Of a stretch of 64,000 bases of DNA, positions 36,184-47,350 are shown one piece after another. The notes beneath the pieces were generated by a model. It did not search any database. It had not been told where the DNA came from and was given only the letters and a program-made list of their open reading frames with translations. Positions within the stretch are counted from its first letter, which is position 1, and every line of letters starts with the position of its first letter. Both the position numbers and the translations under genes were made by a program. Source of the stretch: Nemania diffusa. Its lineage: Eukaryota; Ascomycota; Sordariomycetes; Xylariales; Xylariaceae. The stretch lies in the NCBI GenBank assembly GCA_038501195.1, contig JBBPUQ010000005.1, forward strand, positions 1,488,001 to 1,552,000, written 5' to 3'.

Positions 36184-36470
36184 CTCCACTAGGTTGACGA
36201 GCTCGTCGTCCTCGAAGCACATACATACACTTATATATATACTACAACACCACTTTCTATTCTTCTATGTATATACACCGAAGTAGCTCGAGACTCTTTG
36301 GACATAAGCGGCGTCATGGTCGAAAAAAAGGATATATCCAGGATACAAAGGGGAAAAGGAAGAAGAAAAACATAGTAAAACGCAAAGTTTAGATAAAAAC
36401 AATTTAAACAGTTCCAGACACTCTATCTAGTCCCTTTATCTGCTCCCATGTCCCACTCGTCGTGTTCTAT
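36184..36470. other. Convergent 3' region
   Basis: Short spacer between the small mitochondrial gene and the FAD monooxygenase stop; A-rich (36320-36400). Nothing else seen. Confidence 0.5.
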
Positions 36471-38125
36471 CTATACCTTGACAGTCTCAACAGCACTAGT
36501 AGTAGCAGCAGCGGCGGGTTTCTCATTATACTCCAGATACCCCTCCTTGCCCTCAGGAACATGCAGCCGGCGGGCGTTCTCCGTGTCCCCAAAGATGCCG
36601 CGGTCGGGGTTGGCCCGCAGCACGCGCGCCGTCTCGGCATAGTGCGCCTCGGCGTAGGCCTCGGCGTCGAAGTTGAGCAGCCACGCCTCGCGGCGCAGGC
36701 GCAGGGCCTGCGGGTCGCGCTTGGCGGCGCTGAAGTCGGCCTTATGCCAGATGTCGCGCGTCTGCTCGCCTGTCTTCTGCGCCGAGCGCACGCGCTCGTA
36801 GCGGATCGCCTCGAACGCCGCCACCGCCTCCTGCACGCCCTTGCCGCCCGTGTCCCCGGCGGCCAAGGCTCTGGAGAGACACACGGCGAGCGTGGCGCCG
36901 TCCTCCATGGCCTGCGAGGCCCCCTGGATCGAGGTTGGGAGGAAGGGGTGCGCGGCGTCGCCGATGAGGGCTATACGGCGCCGTGCTGAGATCCATGTCG
37001 GCAGTGGGTCTCGGTACACGAGCTTCCAGTCGATGAGGGGCGAAGGCGTCTTGTCGAGGATCTTTTGCACTACGGGGTCCCAGCCCTCGAGAACTTTGCG
37101 CGCGTCTGAGAGAGGTGCTTCGAAGGACCAGCTTTCTTCGATATCTTCCTCATCCTATATGCGGTTATGTGGTTAGATATGTCGGGATCCCAGCGAATGA
37201 CAATGGGAGTTGTCTAGGGGGGATTAGAAAGTTAGACGAACCTTGTGGGTACAAACCCATGAAAAGTCCTTTCCATTTTTGACGGACGCCGCGATAAAAT
37301 CTAGTACATCATGTTAGTGTCTCAAGTCTGATTTTCTATAATTGCCTAGGCTGTTGCTGCGTTTGATTTTGAAATAAAGGGGTACATACTATAGCAAATG
37401 TTAGTTCTACAGGCTTAGGAAAGTGGAGCGATAGGTGAAAATACTCACCGAACATCAGGACCTAACCAAGCCACATGCTTGTCACCATTGTCCGTGAAGA
37501 ATCGCAGGTCTGGATCTTTCGCGATCTCATCCGCGTCAAACCATGTCCGGTAGACCGCGTATCCAGACGCTTTGGGCCTATCCTCGTACCCGAGGACGAT
37601 CTTCCTGCCTCGACTGCGGACGCCCTCCGCAGCCAGCACGACATCCGCGGTGATCCTCTCGCCGCCCTCGAGAACAACGCCCGCCTCGGCGTCACTCTCG
37701 AAGTAGTCCTCGACGCGGGCACCTAGGCGCACGTCGACGCCACTCTCGAGCGCGTGCTTATACACGGTCTCGTGGAACTCGCCGCGGTGGCCGTCGTAGC
37801 GCGTGCCGAACTCCTCCTGCTCGGCCGTCCACGTCTGCTTGAGCAGCGTCTCGCCGCGCCAGTCCTTGATGACGAGCCCGTCGGCGCGCTGGCTCAGCGC
37901 GTCCATGCGCTCCGCCACCCCGGGCCACCGCCCGAAGATGCGCGAGCTGTTGGGCCCGAAGCTGATGATGTCCCCCAGCAGCTTGAGCTCGGGGAACTTC
38001 TCCAACAGCGTCACGCTGTGGCCCTTGCGGTGGCACTCGATGGCCGCCGTGAGGCCCGCGAAGCCTGCGCCTACGACGAGGACGCGGATGCCGCTTTTCG
38101 GCGCCGTCTGTGGTGATGGGCTCAT
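36471..38125 (-). CDS. FAD-dependent monooxygenase (salicylate hydroxylase-like)
   Basis: Group A flavoprotein hydroxylase acting on aromatic or similar substrates with NAD(P)H. Four proposed exons: 38125-37449, 37406-37390 (17-nt microexon), 37300-37242, 37154-36471; 478 residues. Residues 14-24 (RVLVVGAGFAG) are the Rossmann GxGxxG dinucleotide site; the C-terminal half has RRIALIGDAAHPFLP, the FAD-ribityl GDAAHP motif, followed by QGASQAMEDGATLA. The microexon is the only way I found to keep frame between exon 1 (donor GTGAGT) and the exon encoding FIAASVKNGKDFSWVCTHK; it adds six residues (TNICYN), so this junction is uncertain. The third donor is GTTCGT. Divergently transcribed from an MFS transporter 646 bp away, which suggests uptake and hydroxylation of one compound. 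Substrate unknown. Confidence 0.85.
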
Positions 38126-38771
38126 GCTTTAGGGTTTGGCTGGGTGTCGATCAGATGATCAGATTCCTCTGTAGGCCCCTTGTTCTTTTAATGTCCTCAC
38201 CAGGGCGTCTAGCCCAGGCTTTATGTGCGGTACGTAAGCTTGAGGAAACCGATTTCCCGGTTTATCACTCACCTCTTTCGGCACGAACCAATTGCCATCA
38301 CCTCGGCAAGCCTCTTCCCCAAAGCTGAACTATTCGTTTTTGATGCATTGACTATCTTGCAGACTAAGGTTCTATAATCCATGCTAGGTACTCTGATTGG
38401 GGATATATGTGTCAGCTCCGCGAATATAGTCTATCCCATGCCCCTTTCCCCGCACGGTGAGGTTGCGTTAACGGTCGGCAGATGTTTTGACCCCGAGTGC
38501 CAAGTTATCAAAGCGCGGGGTGCATGGCTATTGGTGACCTCACGCTTGCTCGACGAAGCGGTAAATGTTTGAGCAAGCCGCTCTAGATGTAGAGATGGGT
38601 GGGCGATATTACCCTCGGTGTATCGCATCCTTGCTAATAGTCGCATTGGGGTGTGTGAGAAGTCGCCCCCCTTTTGTTCCTATAAAGATCTTTTGGGTCT
38701 CCTCTGCATAGGACTGACGTTTTGCTTATCAATCTATTTTACTTCTGTTTGTTGCGTAATACCTCGTCAAA
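38126..38771. promoter_or_regulatory. Shared divergent promoter of FAD monooxygenase and MFS transporter
   Basis: 646 bp separate the two start codons. A TATA-like CTATAAAG lies near 38680-38687, about 90 bp before the transporter ATG. No second gene fits. A shared promoter suggests co-regulation; no specific operator was recognised. Confidence 0.5.
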
Positions 38772-40782
38772 ATGGTTTGGGGAATTCTTGAAGACAAGCA
38801 TATGGATCATGTGCCGGGGACTGGTATGAATATGTGCCCCCTTTCTCCGTTAGATCATCGCTAATAGTCAATGATAGTCCTCCTAGCCGATTCTGATGAC
38901 GTCCCAATTGAGTACCGAAATATCTCGCGAGAATTGCTCAAGCGTGGTCGTGGACGCAATGCACACATCATATTGGCTCCTCAACCAAGCGATTCTCCAA
39001 ATGATCCGCTTAATGTGCGTATTTTTATATTCCAATCCTCATCGCTCTGGAGACTTATATCGAGGCAGTGGCCAACCTGGCGTAAAGATGTTATTCTGAC
39101 GATTGTCGGGCTGTCTGCGGCCGTCGTTGGGGCGTATGGCCCCATGCTATCGCCAGGGTTCGTCGAGATCGCCGCTGACCTGAACATAACGGTCAATACC
39201 CTGTCACAAGCTACAGCTTGGGTGATTTTGTTGATCGGCTTGTCTCTCTTCATATTCAATCCGATTGCAAAAAAGCTTGGACGGCGACCTGTCTATGCAA
39301 TTTCGAGTGTCATCATGCTCACTGGTAGTGTCTGGGGAGCTGTTTCGCAAAATTACGGTAGCTTCCTGGCATCTCGCATATATAGTGGAGTCGGCATGGC
39401 TCCGTACGAAGTCCTCGTCCAGTGCACAATTGCTGATATGTGTGAGTACTCTTCTGGCCTGGTTTCTTCCTGTTTTGGCGAGTTCTAGAGCAGAGACTTT
39501 CCTTGTTGGGACAACATCGTGTTTAAGCTTCTAACCCCTTTTTAAATTGCACTCAGGGTGGTAATAACTAACTTGGAGTGCTCTAGACTTCGTCCATGAG
39601 AGAGCTACAAGAATTGCTATTTGGAACATGTTTCTTCTCTGCGGTATCAGCGGCGGGGCACTGATTGCTGGTTATATTATCGAAGTAAGCTTAGCCTCAC
39701 AGTTCCGCGGCGATTACTAACATTCACTTCAGGACCAAGGGTGGAAATGGACGTTGATATGGTGTGGTATCCTATTCGGGATCTTACTACCTCTGGTATT
39801 TTTCTTTGTACCTGAGACAGCCTATCGACGGCAGTCCTGGGAAGATCGTATGAGGACAGGTAGAACGAACGATTCTGGGGAAGAATCATCGGAGAAGAAA
39901 GGCGCTACTGTCGAGTACAGCGAGAAGCCATCGGTCGCCCCAGAGACCGGGGTACAAGTGGAGCAGAAGGACTCCTTCTTGCATTCGTTGCGTTTCTACA
40001 ATGGTGTATACACAGAGACGCCTCTGTGGAAAATATTCCTAAGACCTATGGTGATATTCTGGTATCCAGCTGTTCTTTGGGCGTTTCTGCTTTATGGTGT
40101 CACATTGACGTGGATCGTGGTTTTTAGCGTGGTCAACGCGGTTATCTTCACGGCGCCGCCGTATAACTTCTCAGTATCACAGACTGGACTCATCTCTTTG
40201 TCACCATTCCTGCTGAGCTTTATAGGAGAGCTCCTCTCTGGCCCCATGAACGATTGGGTTTGCCTGTGGCTTGCGAAGAAGAATCGCGGTGTCTATGAGC
40301 CAGAGTTTCGACTACCGCCAATTATCATCTCTTTCATAATCGGAGTTGCTGGCTTCTTTGGGTTCGGGGCAACGGTTCACTATCAGACACACTGGAGCGG
40401 ACCAGTGCTCTGTTTTGGCTTGGCCAACATGAGCCTGGCCTTCTCAAATGCAAGCGTGTTCGGCTATGTCATCGATGCTCATAAAGAGTTGAGCGAAGAA
40501 GGTACCGTAAATCCTCGAGCTAGCGTACAAAAACAGGTCACTAACTTCATAATTAATTTAGCCTTCGTGGCAATCAATGCCCGCAATCTTCTGACATTCG
40601 GATTGACATATTTTGTCAATGACTGGCTGGCTCAAGACGGAGTACTGGCGGTTTTCAACGTCCTTGGCACTGTCTTTGTCATAGTGAACGTTCTGACAAT
40701 TCCACTGTGGATCTATGGAAAGAGAATTCGAGGGTACATTGCAAGGAATGAAACCTTGCGTCGATTTATGCATGAAGACTAA
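38772..40782 (+). CDS. MFS transporter, HOL1/DHA1-like
   Basis: Twelve-helix major facilitator, probably proton-coupled, plasma membrane. Six exons: 38772-38823, 38878-39014, 39069-39441, 39587-39684, 39733-40501, 40562-40782; 549 residues. The cytosolic N-terminus ends DPLN|WPTWRKDVIL, spliced across a 54-nt intron. The loop 2-3 motif KKLGRRPVY is the family signature; exon 4 continues YFVHERATRIAIWN and IIE|DQGWKWTLIW. A central charged loop (after PETAYRRQ) separates the two six-helix halves. The 60-nt intron 40502-40561 (branch CTAAC, acceptor TTTAG) is in frame; removing it gives HKELSEE-AFVAINARNLLTF, the expected sequence. Introns 2 and 5 are multiples of three without stops, so naive frames read through them. 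Wording resembles fungal Hol1/DHA1-type carriers; substrate unknown, perhaps linked to the adjacent monooxygenase. Confidence 0.9.
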
Positions 40783-41617
40783 GACGGATGACATGCTGGT
40801 AGGTGGTGTTGATGTCTGTTTAGATAATGGACCACTTATATCAAAGAATGCCTTAGATAGGGCATGGCAAATGTGCTTCAAAGCAGATGGAATACGTAGA
40901 TCAACTAGGTATTTAGAAAGATTCGACTTGCAATATGAGATGATAAAAGACACGAATACAGCCTACAAACTTGAAGAACGTAAGATTAAGACTGCCTATC
41001 TATTAGTTGAGTTGAAGTGACGAAATAAACAAGAAGTGCCTGCGGTAGTGGTACAGCGGCGATGGCATGGGGGAGTTGTGGGGTGTCAGGTACGGCTAAC
41101 CATAATAAGGTTAGCGTATTTATATACATCTGTACCTCATTACCTAGCTCATTATCCAAGACCCCAAAGCTCCTGAATCTCAGGCACGGGTAGGCGCGTC
41201 CCCTGCTATTTTCAAGCTTCCACTGCAGCTGTATGGAAATATACTCGGAATATACTCTGTCTCTCCTACCAATGACCCCTCCGCCTACGCACCGTTAATC
41301 ATCTGGAGCTTGTTTCGCCCAGCCCACAGTGTATTGGCTCTACCCCGACTAGGTGAACAGTTGGCACAGTCAACAAACCCCTACATACCGACCTACATAG
41401 GTAGCCGTTTGATCGCTGCAGCCAGGTAGCTAGTTCCCTAGCCAGTACTCAACAAGGAAGCGAACAAACAGGCACACGACCGAGTACACCTTTCAACGAA
41501 CCGCCGCTGTTTACCTGGATAGGGAGGATTAAATACAGAGGACATACGACACTCGATCGCGAGGGTGAACAGGGCGAGCTGTAGCGGGCGAGGAGCTCTG
41601 TCTATACGTCGACCACG
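40783..41617. other. Intergenic, ARP1 promoter side
   Basis: 835 bp between the transporter stop and ARP1. CCTAGGTA-type words at 41390-41430 and a short ATATACTCGG duplication near 41235-41258. No gene seen. Confidence 0.5.
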
Positions 41618-42899
41618 ATGACGGACTCCCTGCACAACGCCCCCATTGTGCTCGACAATGGCTCTGGCACCATCCGGGCGGGCTTTGCCGGTGACGATCT
41701 GCCGAAATGCTACTTTCCTTCCTTCGTAGGACGCCCGAAGCACCTTCGAGTTCTCGCCGGCGCCTTAGAGGGCGAGGTCTTCATCGGTCAGAAGGCTGCT
41801 ACGGAGTATAGGGGACTATTGAAAATACGCTATCCGTTAGAGCACGGCATTGTCACTGATTGGGACGACATGGAGAAGATATGGGAGTATGTATACAGCG
41901 AAGGTCTAAAAACCATGAGTGAAGAAGTACGATAGCACCCTGTCCCAAAAAAAAAGATAACAGAACACAAGGGAGTCGCGTTGCTGACACTATAGCTAGC
42001 ATCCTGTTCTCCTAACCGAACCTCCGCTAAATCCTCGAGCGAACCGTGACACGGCCGCCCAAATCCTATTCGAGACGTTTAATGTGCCCGCCCTCTATAC
42101 ATCGATCCAAGCCGTCCTTTCTCTATACGCAAGCGGTCGTACTACTGGCTGTGTCATGGATTCTGGCGATGGAGTTTCTCATGCGGTCCCCGTATACGAA
42201 GGTTTCGCAATCCCCAGTTCAATACAGCGTATCGATGTTGCCGGTCGCGACGTTACCGAGTACATGCAGACATTACTTCGCAAGAGCGGTTACATATTCC
42301 ACACCAGTGCCGAGAAAGAGGTGGTGCGGCTGATTAAGGAGTCCGTCTCGTACGTGGCGCTGAACCCGAAACAAGAAGAGAAGGACTGGGCAAGCACAAA
42401 GCTAGACCAGGCCAAGATGGCCGAGTACGTGCTCCCAGATGGCAATCGCCTGCGCGTCGGCCAGGAGCGTTTCCGCGCCCCTGAGATCCTCTTCGACCCC
42501 GAGATAATCGGCCTCGAGTATCCTGGCATCCATCAGATCGTAACGGACGCGATTAACCGGACAGATCTCGACCTGCGCAAGTCGCTATACGCCAACATTG
42601 TGCTCTCGGGCGGTAGCACGCTCACAAAAGGGTTTGGTGACCGACTGCTAAGCGAAGTAAAGAAGCTCGCTGTTAAGGATATGCGCATTAAGATCTTCGC
42701 CCCGCCGGAGCGCAAATACTCGACCTGGATCGGTGGCAGTATCCTGGCTGGATTGAGCACATTTAGAAAGGTTTGCTTCCCCTGTCCTGTCTCTATGTCG
42801 GTTAATATCAGGATAGCCACTAACTCTCTGCGATAGATGTGGGTTAGCATCGATGACTGGCACGAAGACCCCGATATCATTCATAAGAAACTCACGTAA
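41618..42899 (+). CDS. arp1: Actin-related protein Arp1 (centractin), dynactin filament subunit
   Basis: Actin-fold ATPase that forms the short filament of dynactin, the dynein activator needed for nuclear and vesicle movement in hyphae (ro-4 in Neurospora, nudK in Aspergillus). Three exons: 41618-41926, 42000-42770, 42837-42899; 380 residues, right for Arp1. Landmarks: [20 protein letters not shown] (phosphate loop 1), [17 protein letters not shown] spanning the first intron, [19 protein letters not shown] (phosphate loop 2), [17 protein letters not shown] (adenosine site), [23 protein letters not shown] then [19 protein letters not shown]. The [15 protein letters not shown] start and the DxxI/HKK ending are centractin rather than actin. 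The second intron has an unusual donor, GTTTGC. Start is the only ATG giving the canonical N-terminus. Confidence 0.95.
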
Positions 42900-44065
42900 C
42901 CGAACCTCAACGAACAGTAATACAAACCTGAAGGGAACGAGAAGATCGCAGCCTCTTGGTAATGGTGAAAACAAGACGGCCAATTTGACGCTTCACCAAC
43001 CAGTACAACTCCACCCTGCATTTCCATATCTTACACGTAGTAAGAAAGTGGCTTTGGTTATACTTGTGTTTGGAAGGCTGTTTATAAATGCCTTGTTGGG
43101 ACATAGATAGCGAGTCTGGGCTTTCTGCGGCCATGTACGGTGCATAACACTTCCATGCTAATGGAAACAGATGAATAGTTAGGGGATACCTGAGATGCGA
43201 CGCGGAAAGGAGGATGGAGCCGAAGAACTAATCATCTTAGGTAGATGAATGATACCCATTTGTTGAGCACGATTTCTACGTCTTACTACGTATATTATTG
43301 AGTGAAACTGCTGCACCAGTGCACCACTGATAATGGCAACGTGCTAGACATTCTGGATGTTAGATTACGACAAATCACCTAGACATACAAGACGCGGCTC
43401 ATGATGTATAGGAAATTAAGTACTTTAGTTGGTCTATGGAGAGGAGTAAAAAAGCTTTACAGCCCTAACACGATTTTTGAACCCTTTATTATTTTCCTCA
43501 TCCGATTCGATTCGATTCCAATGAAACCAATCCGGTTCTCGATTGCTCTTTCTCGCTCTTAGAAAAACACGTCCCGGAGTCTACCAGCCGGGAAATACGA
43601 CCAAACCATGAACCTCCCTCCCGGGATTGAAAAAAAAATCGATTATTCTGGTTCATGTTGTGTCGTAGTGGGTATATGTGGAGGAAAACAAAAAGCCAAT
43701 TCCAGTCCGTCTCGATTCCCCTCGTCGAGATTGCCCGCTTGCTCATAGTCTCCCGAAACCCCCAATTAAAACTCCAAGATACAGAAAAGAGAAACGCTTC
43801 TCGTTGTGACGAGGATGATGTCACCGGTATATGTTTTTGTTTCGAAATCGCGGCACGTCATCATGAATCCCGTCTACTCCGTAGCGCCGTGCGTGTGTCG
43901 TTTTGGTCGTTGGTAAATGCAAAATAATGTGTACATGACATGGGGATATAAACAGCATAGGTCGCGAAAGCGGACCAATATGCATCTAGACCTCACCAGA
44001 ACGTCGAGACATTGCAGGTGAGGACTAGAGTAAAAAGGTGGGTGGAGAATTGGAGCCCGAAGTCT
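42900..44065. other. Convergent 3' region, no gene seen
   Basis: About 1.2 kb between ARP1 and the Par32-like gene, transcribed towards each other. Contains a GATTC-type short tandem (43501-43518) and A-rich tracts. A 90-codon plus-strand frame at 43655 and a 108-codon minus-strand frame overlap it and have no supporting feature. Confidence 0.5.
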
Positions 44066-44497
44066 TTAGTGAGATGCCTTGCGGCGACGGCTGAATGCCG
44101 AGCTCACGCGCTCGACGACGGAGCTCGCCACGCTGCTGGCGCTCAGGCTGTCGCTGTCCTTGCGCCGGGGGGTGGGCGCGGCGGCGTCGTAGATGTTGCC
44201 GGCGCCGCCGCGGCCGACGTAGCCGACGCGCTTCTCCTCCATCTGGCTCTGCAGCTTGAACTCCTCGTCGAAGGACATCAGCGGCCTCTTCTCGGAGACA
44301 CGCGCATTGCCCGCACCGCCACGGCCTGAGTAGAAGCTGGAGGTCGAGGGTGGTAACACCTTGGGCTGTGTGGCGACACCGCTGGCGGGTGTGGTCTCTG
44401 GTGCGCGGAAGTAGTTCCCTGCGCCGCCGCGGCCTGAGTGAGTGTATGTGTTCTGCCCGACCGTGGGGTGAGGCTCGGCAATGGTGAAGCGAGGCAT
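44066..44497 (-). CDS. GRGGAGN-repeat protein (DUF3602, Par32-like)
   Basis: 143 residues from ATG 44497. The motif GRGGAGN occurs three times (about residues 23, 58 and 95), twice preceded by HS/YS; this repeat defines the DUF3602 family. Its yeast member Par32 is phosphorylated under TOR/Npr1 control and inhibits ammonium permeases. The C-terminus is Ser-rich and basic (VERVSSAFSRRRKAS). No enzyme fold; predicted disordered and cytosolic. A TATATAT element at about 44659-44667 on the same strand sits some 165 bp upstream. An in-frame ATG at 44680 would add 61 poor residues and precede or overlap the TATA element, so it is rejected. Family assignment is firm; an ammonium-transport role here is inference. 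Confidence 0.85.
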   Translation of the reverse strand: MPRFTIAEPHPTVGQNTYTHSGRGGAGNYFRAPETTPASGVATQPKVLPPSTSSFYSGRGGAGNARVSEKRPLMSFDEEFKLQSQMEEKRVGYVGRGGAGNIYDAAAPTPRRKDSDSLSASSVASSVVERVSSAFSRRRKASH

Positions 44498-47337
44498 TGT
44501 AATTTGGTGATGGGCTAGCGTTTGAACTGTCTGTACTGGATGGTGACTGAGTAGATGGGTTGTAGATCTGGGGGTGCTGTTTGGTTTAGATCTCTTAGGA
44601 TTCGGTTTGCTGTATGTTTGCTGTATGACTACTTCTTCCCAGGGCTGGAGGGGGGCCCAAATATATACGAAGCACACCATCGTGGACTTTGAATGCCATG
44701 AGTGGATTTCTCTTTGTCAAGGTTACAATCTCTTACCTACTGTATTGCCCCAAAGTCCTTAGGTTCCAAGAACGGATCTTGCTCCTGGGCCAGGACCTGG
44801 CCACTTGACCAGGACACAAGCGAGTCACAAGACATACATCGTTACGTCCTAAGGGGGTGCAAAACCTGGCGTAAGAAAGTTCATAACGCCGTAAAATTTT
44901 CCATGGTACACTGGGAATGACGAATCGAAGATCAGAGCTTCGGTCCTCGGTGGTTCGAGGTCGAGTGGGAAACCCAATGGCACCATCCACTAAAGTTAGT
45001 CACGGTTAGTCGTGACTAACTCGTAACTAGAAGAAAAAAAATTGAAGAAAAAAATCAAAAGAATTGGAGAGGGGCCCGGTATTCGATCTAACGGCGCTTA
45101 GCAGTTAACGGCAATGAAGTAGAATCCGGGGTAGCCGCGTGATGCGAAGACTAGCAGGCAATTAGCAAACAAAGAGTTGTTGTTACGAAATCGCTCGGAA
45201 AGGTGATCATGGGACTGGGGGCCGAGGTTTTTGATAGAATAACTATTACCCCATAGTTTGCCCCTGGACAGCCCTGGCTACCCGGCAAGCTGAGGCTAAG
45301 CCGCCGCCTTGAAACCACTGAAGGATGGACAAGTCCGCGGGCACAGCACCCCGCTAGTGGCCAATCAGCGCCCTCGTTCGCCTATGCTAACTACGCTATC
45401 CGGAGCCATCTTAGCCGGATGGTGCAAGAATGATGAGAGATCGATCAATGTAACAGCGCCTGTAAGGTACGCATACCTAACCTGACAGTGATCTGTTGGT
45501 GATACTTGAAGAGTGGCCAACACAGAGTATAACCCTGTGTATACCTACCTCTTACAGTAAGTGGCATCACTTTACGGAATCTTGTCCTGTCATATGGGCC
45601 CTTCTCGATCGCGTCATCCATAGAACCATCAACGAAATAGCACCAGCTCTGAAAAGGTGACAACACTGAAGCCTAAATCAAAGCATACGCATAAACACCT
45701 AAATGATGTTCGTCAGATTGCCAACGGATGGTGATACACGAAACCCATCCCGGTAGGATTTCTCCTAGTAATGCGCCGGAATGCGAGTCCATGTCCGCGT
45801 GGTGATACACAGGTGCAAACACTTCCGTACTCTACACTAGTCTAGATACTAGTACACGGCATAGGACAGAACTATGCGAAGAGCTGATGCTGTTGTTGCT
45901 AGCTACAATGAGGCCGACCTCCGACTACATATGTCGAGCTGATATCTCATCGTGACTTAAAGATTTTCTATCTGGCTAGAAACTTGGCCAAGTGCACCGT
46001 CTCTAGCCGCCCGGCGACCGTGGACACTGTCTCCTCTCCAATTGGTTATAACTTCGTGTCTAATTTCTCTGTTTTGCCTCCCGATACCGCACAATCTATA
46101 CATAGACAATTACGTCAGTCACATCACGTCACGCCTAATTGCGTAGTATTATATACTCTCTTCTCAAATATAAGCAGCAATTTGGTATGGATGTACCTAC
46201 CTAACGTGACCATAATCGTAGCACATAGGTAGTACAAATAAGCATCGGCTCATTTAGGGGTAAGGCTTTAGTCGGTGCGGCCGGAAGCAGAAGATTGTCA
46301 TGATCAATTCGGCTAATTAAATCCTCAATTTAGCAAGCCAACTCATGAATCCAATAACACTTCCGCCACAGTTGGCGACTAGTGTGTTACTAACCAGCAT
46401 GCCCGAAGATTTTTTGTCTCATCGGCTGGCAGCCAGTTGGCAATGTCACAGCCACTGGAGCAATTAGGCTGGTTTTACTAAGTAATTTATTTTCTTCTTT
46501 TTGTCAAACAGAATACCTAAGGTATGTGTACGCTTGTTACATACAAATGTCGCCGGATCACAGGTGTAAACCCAAAAAGGGCCTACTAGATAAATCTTAC
46601 ACACCATTATCCATACATGGGCTTTACATTCATTCCCTGCTCCGCTTACGCATTCGTAGTACAATGATGGATTTGGGTTGACTTTCACTATCTAATATGG
46701 GCTACACTATAGCCTTCTAATGTCTACTACCTTTTAGCTGGGCAGGCCAGTCCTCACGAACCCCGGTTTTGAATCGATTTATTTCCCGATGTTTATTTTT
46801 CAGTCTGTTTAAGTCTCTAAAGTGCGGTATGTATGGTTGCACGTCCCGTTTCAGTATCCGCTGTGCGAGTAAGACGATATCGCAGCAGTAGGATTTAATC
46901 CTCACCTTGATAGCCGGGTGTTTGTTATCAGTTATTTGCACCTTCAGCTCGCTCAAGTCACGACTGCTCTAGAATTCCACCTCGTCAGACGTTCTTGTAG
47001 CATCATCAGGCATGTATCTCCACCCCGTATTGGGAGAAGTACAAAGGGCCATCGAAGTAGTACCGACCGTATACATATGCTACATGCTTGTACGTACGTA
47101 CAGCTTATATGGGCGGCACTGCAGGATTCAGACCGTAGGTAGCATCTAGAATAATATTAGATAAAGTACAAATACTTGAAAATGCATACTGACTAACTGT
47201 CTTATAGTCTGCTCCGCAGCCTACCCTGACTAACAGACATATTACCTAATTTATTGTGTATAAAAGAAGCACACACAGACAAATAGGAGAAGAGATCAAA
47301 AAGAATCTCCATAACCTCTCGTAGGGAGAGATCATAG
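44498..47337. other. Gene-poor AT-rich region
   Basis: About 2.8 kb. The first 170 bp are the Par32-like promoter. The rest has no frame above about 100 codons with any support. Contains the perfect inverted repeat at 44994-45021. Confidence 0.5.
44994..45021. repeat. Perfect 11-bp inverted repeat with 6-bp spacer
   Basis: Arms AGTTAGTCACG and CGTGACTAACT flank GTTAGT, which repeats the arm's own core. About 500 bp upstream of the Par32-like ATG. Could be a dimeric regulator site or hairpin; no known family matched. Confidence 0.5.
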
Positions 47338-47342
47338 AAAAA
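47338..47342 (-). terminator. Pol III T5 terminator of tRNA-Ile copy 1
   Basis: Five Ts on the transcribed strand, 8 nt beyond the discriminator base. Intact termination signal, as for a functional tRNA gene. Confidence 0.6.
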
Positions 47343-47350
47343 TGAATGAG

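Noticed and set aside
43655..43927. 90-codon ORF downstream of ARP1
   Set aside because: Overlaps an opposing 108-codon frame; neither has motifs or good context.
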